DNA of 64,000 nt. It comes from JADGNF01 sp964582085. GTDB lineage: Archaea > Thermoproteota > Bathyarchaeia > Bathyarchaeales > Bathycorpusculaceae. The DNA lies in the NCBI GenBank assembly GCA_964582085.1, contig CAZOPV010000009.1, positions 94,270 to 158,269 of the forward strand, in the 5' to 3' direction. A model generated the notes under the pieces. It was given only the letters and a program-made list of their open reading frames with translations, searched no databases and had not been told where the DNA came from. Each line of letters opens with the position of its first letter. The first letter of the stretch is position 1. Of this stretch, positions 10,036 through 18,142 are shown piece after piece. A program made the translations under genes and the position numbers.

Positions 10036-11118
10036 TCAGTTTTTGCCTTCAGAGAAGGCCGATTCTAGCAAGCCCACCAGTACTTGCCTGAGAAAGGGCG
10101 GCAAATTCACATCGCAATCCTTAGGTAGGTTACTGGAGTTAGGTGCTTTTGAAAGTAAATCAGCAAAATGTTTACCTAAAAAGCTCAAATCTCCAAATTG
10201 CTCCGGAACCAAACCTTGTTCAAAATCTTCGTTAATTTTCACAGCTGCAAAAATTAACGAGGCAAAAAGTGGCTCTTCAGTCAACTTTTTGGTTAGAAAA
10301 TCACTTAACGTTTTCGAATCAGTGTTGAGGCTTTTAACTTTGGAAAGTTCGAATGCTAATCGCTTAACTGACAAATGACGCTCGGCTAAGCGTTGCACAA
10401 CTGATCTCTGAGGTAAAAATCCGCCAATTCTTGAGCGGGATACCGCCTCTTTCACAGCTTGCCTTGTGCACGAAGCAACCAATTGCCCAAGTTTTGAAGC
10501 CGGACCGCCGTAGATTATTTTCGGTCCATTACCGGTTTCAGCCACAACCATTGCGTCAGTTACTGTTCCTGTTGCTTCAGCACCTGAATACCGGCTACGT
10601 ACATCTAGTTCTCTTAGGGCTGCTGTTTTTGCTTCAGTTGCTGTAATGAGACAGCTAACTAAGCAAGCTTCATCCGGATGCCCATTAATCACCACTATGA
10701 TATTAATGGTTCCTGCAATAGGCTGAACTTCAATTTTCTCGCCTGCTGACTCAGCGTGGGTACATCCAGCCGTAGCTATAACACTTACACTTAGGTCGTC
10801 CAAATTTTTGGAAACCAACGAGAAATCAGAAATGTTAGCGTAAGTAACCATGCCTACAAAATTGCCTTTAAGTCCTAATTTCTTGAATGATTCCGTAATG
10901 AATAGGTGAGGATTGTCGTGAAGAGGACGATCGCCATATTCGTCGGTAACCTGCGTGTTGACTATTATTTTAGTTTTCTTTAAGCCACCGCCGTTATAGA
11001 TTGCGGAGCTAACTGTGTTTAATTCTTTATCAGAGATGACTGCAAGTACATTCTCTTTAAGAACTAGTTTAATGCTGTCACCGACAAGATCAAATTGTTT
11101 CATCAAGTTATCAGTCAC
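10036..11118 (-). CDS. cbiZ: Adenosylcobinamide amidohydrolase with C-terminal extension
   Basis: CbiZ cleaves the aminopropanol tail of adenosylcobinamide to give adenosylcobyric acid, which lets archaea salvage incomplete corrinoids. The family signatures are clear: SVIATAGCTHAESAG, GTINIIVVINGHPDEACLVS, ITATEAKTAAL, and a Gly/Thr-rich EATGTVTDAMVVAETGNGP block. The CbiZ core ends near residue 240; roughly 120 further residues form a helical extension (from about GGFLPQRSVVQRLAERH) of unknown role. The GTG start overlaps the stop of the upstream ferredoxin gene by one base (TAGTG), so the two are translationally coupled. An internal ATG at 11103 is an alternative. The coupling suggests a redox-linked corrinoid role, but this is inference. 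Confidence 0.88.
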   Translation of the reverse strand: MTDNLMKQFDLVGDSIKLVLKENVLAVISDKELNTVSSAIYNGGGLKKTKIIVNTQVTDEYGDRPLHDNPHLFITESFKKLGLKGNFVGMVTYANISDFSLVSKNLDDLSVSVIATAGCTHAESAGEKIEVQPIAGTINIIVVINGHPDEACLVSCLITATEAKTAALRELDVRSRYSGAEATGTVTDAMVVAETGNGPKIIYGGPASKLGQLVASCTRQAVKEAVSRSRIGGFLPQRSVVQRLAERHLSVKRLAFELSKVKSLNTDSKTLSDFLTKKLTEEPLFASLIFAAVKINEDFEQGLVPEQFGDLSFLGKHFADLLSKAPNSSNLPKDCDVNLPPFLRQVLVGLLESAFSEGKN

Positions 11119-11339
11119 TATCTCGAGATAAGTTTATTCTTTGCCACCGCAATAGCTTTTGATGGACACAAATCTATACAGACACCACAAAGGCTACATG
11201 AAGATGCATCTGCAACCATAGGTTTCCCATTCACGCCTACTTCCAAAATCCCCTGAGGACAAATACCCATGCAAACTAAACCAGAACATGGAGTACATTT
11301 AGAATAATCAATTTCTATAGGAGCCTTCTGCGTGTCCAT
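11118..11339 (-). CDS. Small ferredoxin with two 4Fe-4S clusters
   Basis: A 73-residue 2[4Fe-4S] ferredoxin-like protein. The cluster ligands are C15-x2-C18-x4-C23-x3-C27 (followed by P) and C48-x2-C51-x2-C54-x3-C58 (followed by P). The first motif has four rather than two residues between its second and third Cys, a known variant. It is translationally coupled to cbiZ (one-base overlap) and divergent from the paralogue-2 gene. It probably donates electrons to a corrinoid or radical-SAM enzyme, but the partner cannot be read from the sequence. Confidence 0.85.
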   Translation of the reverse strand: MDTQKAPIEIDYSKCTPCSGLVCMGICPQGILEVGVNGKPMVADASSCSLCGVCIDLCPSKAIAVAKNKLISR

Positions 11340-11365
11340 AGCGAGTCAACAATTAAATAAGACCC

Positions 11366-11378
11366 ACGAATATATCTG
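11366..11378 (+). promoter_or_regulatory. TATA box of a probably leaderless transcript
   Basis: AATATATCT centred near 11373 lies about 26 bp upstream of ATG 11399, the usual TATA-to-start distance in archaea, and there is no Shine-Dalgarno between. The mRNA should therefore start at or next to the start codon. The 59-bp gap is shared with the divergent ferredoxin-cbiZ operon, whose own A/T-rich box is near 11350-11360. Confidence 0.5.
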
Positions 11379-11398
11379 TTGCGCGCGAGGCAAAAATC

Positions 11399-12283
11399 AT
11401 GAAAATCGGTGTGGTTACATATGCCCCAGAAAAAGTTGAAGGCTACGAAATGAACGTTTATTACTCAAAATGGGTCGACGGGCAAGTTTTCCCGGCTGCA
11501 AAAGACATGCAAAATGACGTTACATGCTTTTGTGACGCTAAAGCCATCCGTGAAGACCCCAGTTTAGTTGCAACTTCAAAAAATGGACCAGCACTACGCA
11601 AAAATCGGAAAGCCAATTTAGCATTTGATTACGTGTGCCCTACCGACCCCGACTATCGAGCTAAAGTGCTGGGGTACATCGAAGACATAAGTAGAGAAAA
11701 AATTCAGGGCGTCACCCTTAACCTCTATCATTTTCCAGATCAGGAATTTTGTACGTGTCCTCGCTGCGTAGAACTCTGGAGAAGCAGCGGTTTAAACTGG
11801 ACAGACTGGCGAGCGCAATTTGTAACAAGTTTCATCAAAGAAGCCAAAGCACGTGTTAGAGGCATATTTGCGGTGGAGATGTTTCCTGATCCATTGATGG
11901 CAAAAGAGCGCTTTGGAATAGACTTTGAAGCTATAGCTGAACTGGTGGATTATTTCCATGTGCCTCTTTCAGCTCGAGATTACACAACCAATTATTGGGT
12001 GGATTTGTTGACACGAGACTTCTTGAAAATTTTAAAGAAGCCTGTGGTTGTGGAGTTAAGTGGAGAAATGCTAAATGACGAAAAAGCTGAAGCCTTGCTC
12101 AAGACTGTGGCTTATTTGAGTCGGCATAATTTATTTGGAGTATTGCTTCTAGTTCATGATTCTGAGAATGCGCGGCAGATTGTGCGTTACGCTATCAAAA
12201 ACTCTGAATACCGAGATTGGCTCTGCAAAAATGAGTTTAAACAGATGATGAGAATAGTGGATAATTGGGCTAAGCTCTATTGA
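11399..12283 (+). CDS. TIM-barrel glycoside-hydrolase-like protein with CxCPRC motif (paralogue 2)
   Basis: 294 residues. It shares with paralogues 1 and 3 the KIGVVTYAPEKVEG N-terminus, the FCTCPRCVELWRSSGLNWTDWRA block (near 11748-11800), PDPLMAKERFGIDF and the LVDYFHVPLS...YWVDLLTRDFLKILKKP segment. It is the most diverged copy: the SKAYPTPWYWET signature of the other two becomes SARDYTTNYWVDL, so substrate or activity may differ. No signal peptide. It is divergent from ferredoxin-cbiZ and its tail overlaps the convergent nitrilase-like gene by 14 bp. Confidence 0.7.
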   Translation: MKIGVVTYAPEKVEGYEMNVYYSKWVDGQVFPAAKDMQNDVTCFCDAKAIREDPSLVATSKNGPALRKNRKANLAFDYVCPTDPDYRAKVLGYIEDISREKIQGVTLNLYHFPDQEFCTCPRCVELWRSSGLNWTDWRAQFVTSFIKEAKARVRGIFAVEMFPDPLMAKERFGIDFEAIAELVDYFHVPLSARDYTTNYWVDLLTRDFLKILKKPVVVELSGEMLNDEKAEALLKTVAYLSRHNLFGVLLLVHDSENARQIVRYAIKNSEYRDWLCKNEFKQMMRIVDNWAKLY

Positions 12284-13022
12284 GATTCTGCCGGTATTCT
12301 CTGAGTTTTTGCATGTCCAGATCCGTGGTTATAACTGAGTCTTCCACCGCGTCAGAAACCTCCTGTTCTATACCCCATGGGGTGATAAAGACGCTTCTGC
12401 CCCCTCGTGCATTGGAACTTACATTGCCAACTTTGACGACGTAGATGCCGTTTTCGGTAGCAAGTTTCTCAGTTAAGGGGTGACCTTTTACATGAGGATG
12501 AGTCCCCATCGCTGCAACGGGCAAGAAAACAAGTTCGGCACCTAAGTCAACAACTTCTTTTATGGTGGGTGGATCAAACATGTCTGCGCAAATAAGCATC
12601 CCCACTTTACAGTGTTCTGTGGAAAACACCGCGGGTTGGTCACCTTTGCTTACCCCTGCTCTAAGTTCAGCAACAATCGGATTGCGTTTACGATAAGAGC
12701 CAACCAATGTACCTCCCTTCCACATTGTAGTAGTGTTGTAGAATTTGCCGTTGTCTTCCTCGAGAACAGTTCCACCTACAAGGTAAACCTCAGGATGCTC
12801 TTGGGAAGTTTGTTTGAGAAAGTGGATGGTTGGCAAGTAGGTTTCTTTGCTTATACTTTGAGCATTGTTGAATTGCTCCATGTTGTTTGGAACTGAAAAG
12901 TACTCGGGAAGCACAATAAAAGCGGGTTTTTGTTTTGCGGCTTCTTGGATACCTCTTTCTGCGGCGGAGAGGTTGCTTTTTAGGTTAGGACGGACTTTCA
13001 TGTGGACAAGGCTGACTTTCAA
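12270..13022 (-). CDS. Carbon-nitrogen hydrolase (nitrilase superfamily)
   Basis: 250 residues with the complete nitrilase-superfamily catalytic triad: E40 (IVLPEYF), K112 (SYRKRNP) and C145 (LICADMFDPP). These enzymes hydrolyse amides, ureas or nitriles through a Cys thioester. The closest general type is the omega-amidase/carbamoylase group, but the substrate cannot be fixed from sequence. Length is normal for the stand-alone domain. The start MKVSLVHMKV fits the first strand of the fold. Its 3' end overlaps the convergent paralogue-2 gene by 14 bp. Confidence 0.88.
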   Translation of the reverse strand: MKVSLVHMKVRPNLKSNLSAAERGIQEAAKQKPAFIVLPEYFSVPNNMEQFNNAQSISKETYLPTIHFLKQTSQEHPEVYLVGGTVLEEDNGKFYNTTTMWKGGTLVGSYRKRNPIVAELRAGVSKGDQPAVFSTEHCKVGMLICADMFDPPTIKEVVDLGAELVFLPVAAMGTHPHVKGHPLTEKLATENGIYVVKVGNVSSNARGGRSVFITPWGIEQEVSDAVEDSVITTDLDMQKLREYRQNLNRA

Positions 13023-13236
13023 AGGCTACACCTTGAATGTGTTGTCTTGTTAAGAACGCGCTTTATTAACCTTTTAAAGGTAACTGAACACCGCCGATGC
13101 CAAAATTTAAAAGCAAGTGTTCACTGTTCTTGTCACTTTTAACACACGTGTTTACATTTTTTTGTCTTTTATATTCATATGGATAAATTTAAATATGCGG
13201 GACATACCAAATTCTGGTATAACGGGGAAAAATAAT

Positions 13237-14217
13237 ATGACTCTTGAGCCAAAAGAATACGTTCATCTTCTGCCCGAAGTTAAAACACTTATAAACAAAG
13301 TTGTCCAGAAAAACATGGCAGACGGCTTTCTGTTTTCTGCAGGAACAGACACTCAAATAATCGCCTATGAAGCTGTAAAATACAAACCTGACATCCCATG
13401 CTTGACAATGGCTTTCAAACACGGTACGCCAAAAGATACTGAGTGGGTAAAGAAGATGGTAGAACTTTTGCATTTAAACCATGAAACCCACGTGTTTGAC
13501 CGAGATGACGTCATAGCAAATGCGCCTAAAGTTGTGGAGGCCCTCAAGAAATTTGATCCAATGGAAATACGTAACAGTATGCCTGTCTACATTGGTTTAA
13601 CATTACTGAAGAGAAAAGGCATAAAATCAGTGTTCACAGGGGATGGCTTAGATGAACTTTTTGGTTATCCATGGCAGTTCCACCTTTCTGAAGAAGAATT
13701 CGCAAAAAAACAGCAAGAGATGTGGGCAGAAATGGGGTTCTCTTCTATGCCAATGGCAGAATCTATGGGGATGAGTATCAAAGCGCCTTATCTGGATTCC
13801 ATATTCATGGAGTGGGCAAAGAAATTGCCAATTAAGTTAAAAATCAATTTCACCGATGGAACGAAGTATGGCAAATGGATTTTACGCAAAGCCTACGAAG
13901 ACGTTATACCTAGAGATATTATCTGGCGACCAAAAGCTCCGCTCGAAGCAGGCACGGGAACTGAGGTTCTCAGAACATTCTTTAATGATGTGTTTACGGA
14001 CGAAGAATTTAGAGATAAGAGAAAAGAAATTCTTGAAGAAGACGAAGTGAAAATTCAAGATAAAGAGCAACTGCTTTACTACGAGCATTTTAGAAAGAAA
14101 TTTGGTAAACCCAAAGATGTCTACCCAGACAACGGCGGTATCCAGTGCCCCTACTGTAAGAGCTATGTAAAAACAAAAATTCAGTTCTGTAAAATTTGCG
14201 GGGCCTACCCCATCTAA
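13237..14217 (+). CDS. Asparagine-synthase-like PP-loop ATPase with C-terminal zinc ribbon
   Basis: A stand-alone asparagine synthase C-terminal-type domain without the glutaminase domain. In the 326-residue form from ATG 13237, the PP-loop that binds ATP is S34-A-G-T-D-T39 rather than the usual SGGxDS, and the second family motif is FTGDGLDELFG. The last 25 residues form a zinc ribbon (C304-x2-C307-x10-C318-x2-C321). The family adenylates an acyl or RNA substrate; the zinc ribbon favours a nucleic acid or protein partner over free aspartate, but this is inference. In-frame codons upstream (GTG 13117, ATG 13195) would add a hydrophobic stretch atypical of the family; the start used follows a GGGG-type ribosome site. 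Confidence 0.75.
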   Translation: MTLEPKEYVHLLPEVKTLINKVVQKNMADGFLFSAGTDTQIIAYEAVKYKPDIPCLTMAFKHGTPKDTEWVKKMVELLHLNHETHVFDRDDVIANAPKVVEALKKFDPMEIRNSMPVYIGLTLLKRKGIKSVFTGDGLDELFGYPWQFHLSEEEFAKKQQEMWAEMGFSSMPMAESMGMSIKAPYLDSIFMEWAKKLPIKLKINFTDGTKYGKWILRKAYEDVIPRDIIWRPKAPLEAGTGTEVLRTFFNDVFTDEEFRDKRKEILEEDEVKIQDKEQLLYYEHFRKKFGKPKDVYPDNGGIQCPYCKSYVKTKIQFCKICGAYPI

Positions 14218-14318
14218 TTTTTTCTGTTTTCTTTTGTTTTTGAGATTTAAAAATTGGAATTTTTGGGAAAAAACTTAATTCTGTAAGGACATGTCATTTG
14301 AAAGAAGAGAGGACAAGC

Positions 14319-15371
14319 ATGTCTAAACTGGCAAACTTGAAATTAGCTATGGGGGTATCCGTTTTTGTAGCAGGGTTTATTTTTGCTCTGTTTTTATTTG
14401 CTCTGCTCTTCCTTCTACAATTGGATACACTGTCAGGTTTGATTGTCGGTTTAGCTGGCACTGGTCTTTTCATACTTTTCCAGTATCTAATAGGCCCATT
14501 TATAGTGAGCGCTGTTAGCCGCCTGCGCTACCTCAAACCAGGAGAGAACCCGTGGTTGGAGGCAACAGTCAAAGAACTGGCGGACAAAAGCGGCATACCA
14601 ATGCCCCGTTTGGCTACGGTTCCGAGCAATGCACCTAACGCATTTGTCTTCGGCAGAACCAGCAGCAGTGCTACATTAGCCGTGCATGAAGGACTTTTAA
14701 AAAATTTAAACAAAGACGAAATAAAGGCAGTAATTGGGCATGAATTGGGACATATAAAACATAAAGATTACATCGTAATGACGGTCTTGTCGGCATTGCC
14801 TTTAATAGCATATATAATAGCCCAAACAATGTTTCGGGCAGCCATGTTCAGTTCCTACTCAAGCAGAAGACAAAAAAACGAAGGCAATGGAGGAGTTATA
14901 TTCTTAGCCATCGGTGCACTGTCATTTATCGTATATATTATTACTTTTTTGAGCGTCAGAAGACTTAGCCGACTCAGAGAACATTATGCAGATGCATTTT
15001 CTGCATATCTTACAGGGACACCAAGAAGTTTGTCAAGCGCACTCGCAAAAATAACATATGGTTTATCGATCCTGCCTAAGGCTCCTTCGGAGGTTCGAGC
15101 ATTTTATATTGAAGATCCAAGCACTGCCAAACAAGAGATACAGCAGATTATGGAAATGAAAAATGAATATGACTTGGATCGAGATGGAGTTTTAGATGAA
15201 CGAGAACTGGAATATGCCATGGAACAGGAAGCCAAATCCACATGGAACCAACTTAACAGCCTTTTTGCCACACACCCACCCACTTTTAAAAGGATCCTTT
15301 TGCTACGAGAAATAGAAAATGAAATGAGGACAGGGCAATACACAAGCAACAGAATTTATTCGCATGTCTAA
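14319..15371 (+). CDS. htpX: HtpX-like M48 membrane metalloprotease with EF-hand loop
   Basis: Membrane-bound zinc protease of the HtpX family, which degrades misfolded membrane proteins. It has two N-terminal transmembrane helices (residues about 10-35 and 38-65), the zinc motif HELGHIKH, two more helices, and the third zinc ligand in REHYAD. Near the C-terminus lies a perfect 12-residue EF-hand calcium loop, DLDRDGVLDERE (15171-15206), which is not part of the standard family architecture. ATG 14319 is preferred; TTG 14298 is in frame upstream. It stands alone, downstream of the asparagine-synthase-like gene. Confidence 0.9.
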   Translation: MSKLANLKLAMGVSVFVAGFIFALFLFALLFLLQLDTLSGLIVGLAGTGLFILFQYLIGPFIVSAVSRLRYLKPGENPWLEATVKELADKSGIPMPRLATVPSNAPNAFVFGRTSSSATLAVHEGLLKNLNKDEIKAVIGHELGHIKHKDYIVMTVLSALPLIAYIIAQTMFRAAMFSSYSSRRQKNEGNGGVIFLAIGALSFIVYIITFLSVRRLSRLREHYADAFSAYLTGTPRSLSSALAKITYGLSILPKAPSEVRAFYIEDPSTAKQEIQQIMEMKNEYDLDRDGVLDERELEYAMEQEAKSTWNQLNSLFATHPPTFKRILLLREIENEMRTGQYTSNRIYSHV

Positions 15372-15753
15372 CAATTGCCATCTTTTTCCCAACTTTGCCA
15401 AAGGTCACCCTAAAAAAGACATAAAGTCATTATAAAGCAAATTCAGAATTCATCGCAAAACGATTAAACTTTTTTTATTACTTCGCCAGCTTGATCTAAG
15501 GTAGAGGCTCACGTAGAGTTTTAGTGAGGAGATCGTCAAAGTGGTCAATTTAATGTATTTTAACGACGGTTCTTTAATCTTATGCTTTGAACGTTGTGGA
15601 GGCTTTTCTTTTTATAATCTAAATCTGCCTACCACTCTTTTCTTGTTTTGTGTTTTTTAGAGGGAGAAAATGAGCAAAGAGGCTGTAAGCTAAGCGAAGA
15701 CTAATATTTGTGCATTTGCGATAATTGTCCAGTAACAGGAACGTGAAAAGTGA
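15372..15753. other. Intergenic region, nothing clear
   Basis: A 380-bp gap. The only features I can point to are A/T-rich stretches, including CTTTTTATAATC near 15608-15620, a possible TATA box for the downstream zinc-ribbon gene. No small frame or tRNA cloverleaf is evident. Confidence 0.35.
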
Positions 15754-15957
15754 ATGCCTTACTGTCCTGAATGTGGCGGCGAAATGCACTATAATGCAGC
15801 AACTAAACAACAAATTTGTAAAAGTTGCGGCTTATCGGTTACACAGCAGGAGCTCATGGAGTTAAGAGAGAAAAATCGTCCTCCAGAGGAAACTGCTGAG
15901 GAAATTCGTGAAAACCGCCGAAAAGAATACCTAAAATGGTATCTCAGCAAAAAGTAG
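15754..15957 (+). CDS. Small zinc-ribbon protein
   Basis: 67 residues with an N-terminal TFIIB-type zinc ribbon (C-x2-C at YCPECGG and C-x2-C at QICKSCGLSV) followed by a charged, probably helical tail rich in Glu, Arg and Lys (EETAEEIRENRRKEYLKWYL). The ribbon may bind nucleic acid or protein; the helix may be a partner-binding segment. Function is not known to me. Confidence 0.7.
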   Translation: MPYCPECGGEMHYNAATKQQICKSCGLSVTQQELMELREKNRPPEETAEEIRENRRKEYLKWYLSKK

Positions 15958-16078
15958 TAGTCACTTGAAACTAAGGTGACAAAAGTTTTGGCAGCCTTAA
16001 CTCTGAACGAGAAAAATTTTGGGAACCTTAATTAGAAAAATTCGTTAACTTAAGTTATTCTTAGTGAAAGGCGAAACT

Positions 16079-16903
16079 ATGACAGCGAGTCTAGAGATAG
16101 TTTGCATAGGCAACGAATTGCTCATCGGTAAGGTTGTAAACACAAACGCTAGTTGGCTAGGCAAAAAAGTTACTGACTTGGGTCTCAGAGTAAAAAGAGT
16201 AACAATATGCGCCGACGACCTCCAAGAAATTGCATCGGTTATACACGAAGTTCTCAGTCGAAAACCAGACTTTGTCATAACCACAGGAGGATTAGGACCA
16301 ACGTTTGATGACAAAACGCTTCAAGGAATCGCAATAGCATTACAGAAAAACTGGGTAGTTAACGCAGAAGCTTTCAAAATGGTGCAAGACAAGTACCTGG
16401 AGTATTCGAAAACGCGTAACATCGACACTGCTGATATGACAGTACCACGTGTTAAAATGGCAACTTTTCCGGAAGGAACTAAACCTCTTTTTAATCCTGT
16501 GGGTACTGCACCAGGTATGCAGGCTAACATTGAAAAAACAGTTTTGTTTGCTCTACCAGGGGTGCCTAAAGAGATGGAAGCGATCTTTGAGCTCTCAGTT
16601 GCCCCTCTACTTCAGAAATCATCAGAAAACTGTTTTCACCAAAAAAGCATCTATGCTGATAACATCATGGAGTCTGCGTTGGCGCCGCTTATCGACAAAG
16701 TAATGCAAGATAATGCAGGTATTTACATAAAGTCGCACCCAAAAGGTATGGAAAACAAACCACATATGGAACTACATTTTTCGATTTTAGAAAAAAATCC
16801 ACTCAAAGCCGAAGCACTTCTAAGAGGAGCTGTAGCACAAATGATTCAGCTTATTCAAAAGAATGGAGGAAAGATTTACCCTCAAGAAACATCAAAAAAT
16901 TGA
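16079..16903 (+). CDS. COG1058-type molybdopterin-binding-fold protein (CinA N-terminal homologue)
   Basis: About 274 residues, equivalent to the N-terminal domain of bacterial CinA without the C-terminal nicotinamide-nucleotide amidase domain. Characteristic blocks are IGNELLIGKVVNTNASWL, TTGGLGPTFDDKTLQGIA and FALPGVPKEMEAIFE. In CinA this domain acts as an ADP-ribose pyrophosphatase; the archaeal stand-alone form is assumed to be a nucleotide-utilising phosphatase. ATG 16079 is preferred over GTG 16064; AAAGGCG just upstream can serve as a ribosome site. Confidence 0.85.
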   Translation: MTASLEIVCIGNELLIGKVVNTNASWLGKKVTDLGLRVKRVTICADDLQEIASVIHEVLSRKPDFVITTGGLGPTFDDKTLQGIAIALQKNWVVNAEAFKMVQDKYLEYSKTRNIDTADMTVPRVKMATFPEGTKPLFNPVGTAPGMQANIEKTVLFALPGVPKEMEAIFELSVAPLLQKSSENCFHQKSIYADNIMESALAPLIDKVMQDNAGIYIKSHPKGMENKPHMELHFSILEKNPLKAEALLRGAVAQMIQLIQKNGGKIYPQETSKN

Positions 16904-16970
16904 TGATGCTTAATATGACACACATTATCAATAAAATTAGCGCCTGAAAGAATTCAAGGTTTGAACAGCA

Positions 16971-18125
16971 GTGAAGCATAAGTTAATGGCGCCAACAACA
17001 ATTGTAACATTTTTACTAATTTGTATAGCTACACAGTCAATAGCAACCACGGATTTCACAATTTCTTATCAACTAATCAACGAAGCAGACAGTAGTCATT
17101 CACATATTTTAAACGTGGTTATTCCACAAGCCCTCATCGACCACTACAGAAGTTTAACCCATAAGTCGACAACCATTCTAGATTTTCCCAAGTTTGTTAC
17201 GCCATACGCGCTAAAACCTATAGCTAACTGTTTAAGAGAAGTTTATCCTGATGACGAAGATTTCGCTAACAGTGTCCTAATGATAGTTCACCAAATTCCA
17301 TATGAAGAAACAGTGGAAGCATATTATCCGGCTGAAACCATTCTTCGCAACAGTGGTGATTGTGACCTCACTTCGGTAATGGCGGCGTCCATTCTAAAAG
17401 CAGGAGGTTTAGACGCGGTGCTTTTGTTTTATGAAAGCGAAGAACATATGAACGTCGGTGTACACCTCACGCAGCCTCCCAGAAACGCCCGAACACCCGT
17501 TTTCTTCTTAATAAACAACGACGTCAAATACTACATAGCCGAAACCACCAGCTCTAACTGGAAGAACAGTTGGAGAGTCGGAGAATGCCCTGATGATCTA
17601 AAAAACACAACGGTTCAAATTATAACCCTTGAAGGCGCTGAACAAATAACTCCAGGGCAAGTTTTCGCGAGTTTCACTAACCTTGACCCAACAAAAATAG
17701 AATTTGAGGTGTCACCAATGGTAACTTTTGAAGGAGCAACTGTTACAGTAAAAGGAAAGGTAACGCCTGCGGTTAAGAATGAAAATATAACTATTTACTG
17801 GAATCAGAACGGCAAGACATGGCAAATACTATCCATCGTTGTAACAACAGCGGACGGCCAGTTTGAATACACGTGGAAGCCAAACTTCGGATTCTTGGAT
17901 ACTATTGAAATTCTGGTTAGCTGGATGGGCAACCAGCAATACGCTGGAACCTTAAGCCAAATCAAAGTTGCAATGATTCTTTCTCCAATTGCTGTTACAG
18001 GCATTACAGCAGTTACTGCAATTGTTATTGTGGGTTTAATATATTGGAAGAGAAGAAAGAGAATAACTCCATCAATGCCTCCGATAAGTCCTGATATTTT
18101 AGAACCACACACGCCGTCACATTGA
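16971..18125 (+). CDS. Secreted transglutaminase-like protein with Ig-like domain and membrane anchor
   Basis: 384 residues beginning with a signal peptide (MKHKLMAPTTIVTFLLICIA). A papain-like transglutaminase fold follows: AETILRNSGDCDLTSV carries the probable nucleophile C131, H165 (or H159) lies in EEHMNVGVHL, and the third position is in YYIAETT (E191). Residues about 245-330 form an Ig-like domain (TFEGATVTVKGKVTP ... GQFEYTWKPNFGFLDTIEILV). A transmembrane helix (ITAVTAIVIVGLIYW) and the basic KRRKR close the protein. It is predicted to act outside the membrane as a cysteine protease or cross-linking enzyme. GTG start. Confidence 0.8.
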   Translation: MKHKLMAPTTIVTFLLICIATQSIATTDFTISYQLINEADSSHSHILNVVIPQALIDHYRSLTHKSTTILDFPKFVTPYALKPIANCLREVYPDDEDFANSVLMIVHQIPYEETVEAYYPAETILRNSGDCDLTSVMAASILKAGGLDAVLLFYESEEHMNVGVHLTQPPRNARTPVFFLINNDVKYYIAETTSSNWKNSWRVGECPDDLKNTTVQIITLEGAEQITPGQVFASFTNLDPTKIEFEVSPMVTFEGATVTVKGKVTPAVKNENITIYWNQNGKTWQILSIVVTTADGQFEYTWKPNFGFLDTIEILVSWMGNQQYAGTLSQIKVAMILSPIAVTGITAVTAIVIVGLIYWKRRKRITPSMPPISPDILEPHTPSH

Positions 18126-18142
18126 AATTAACACGTCTAATT

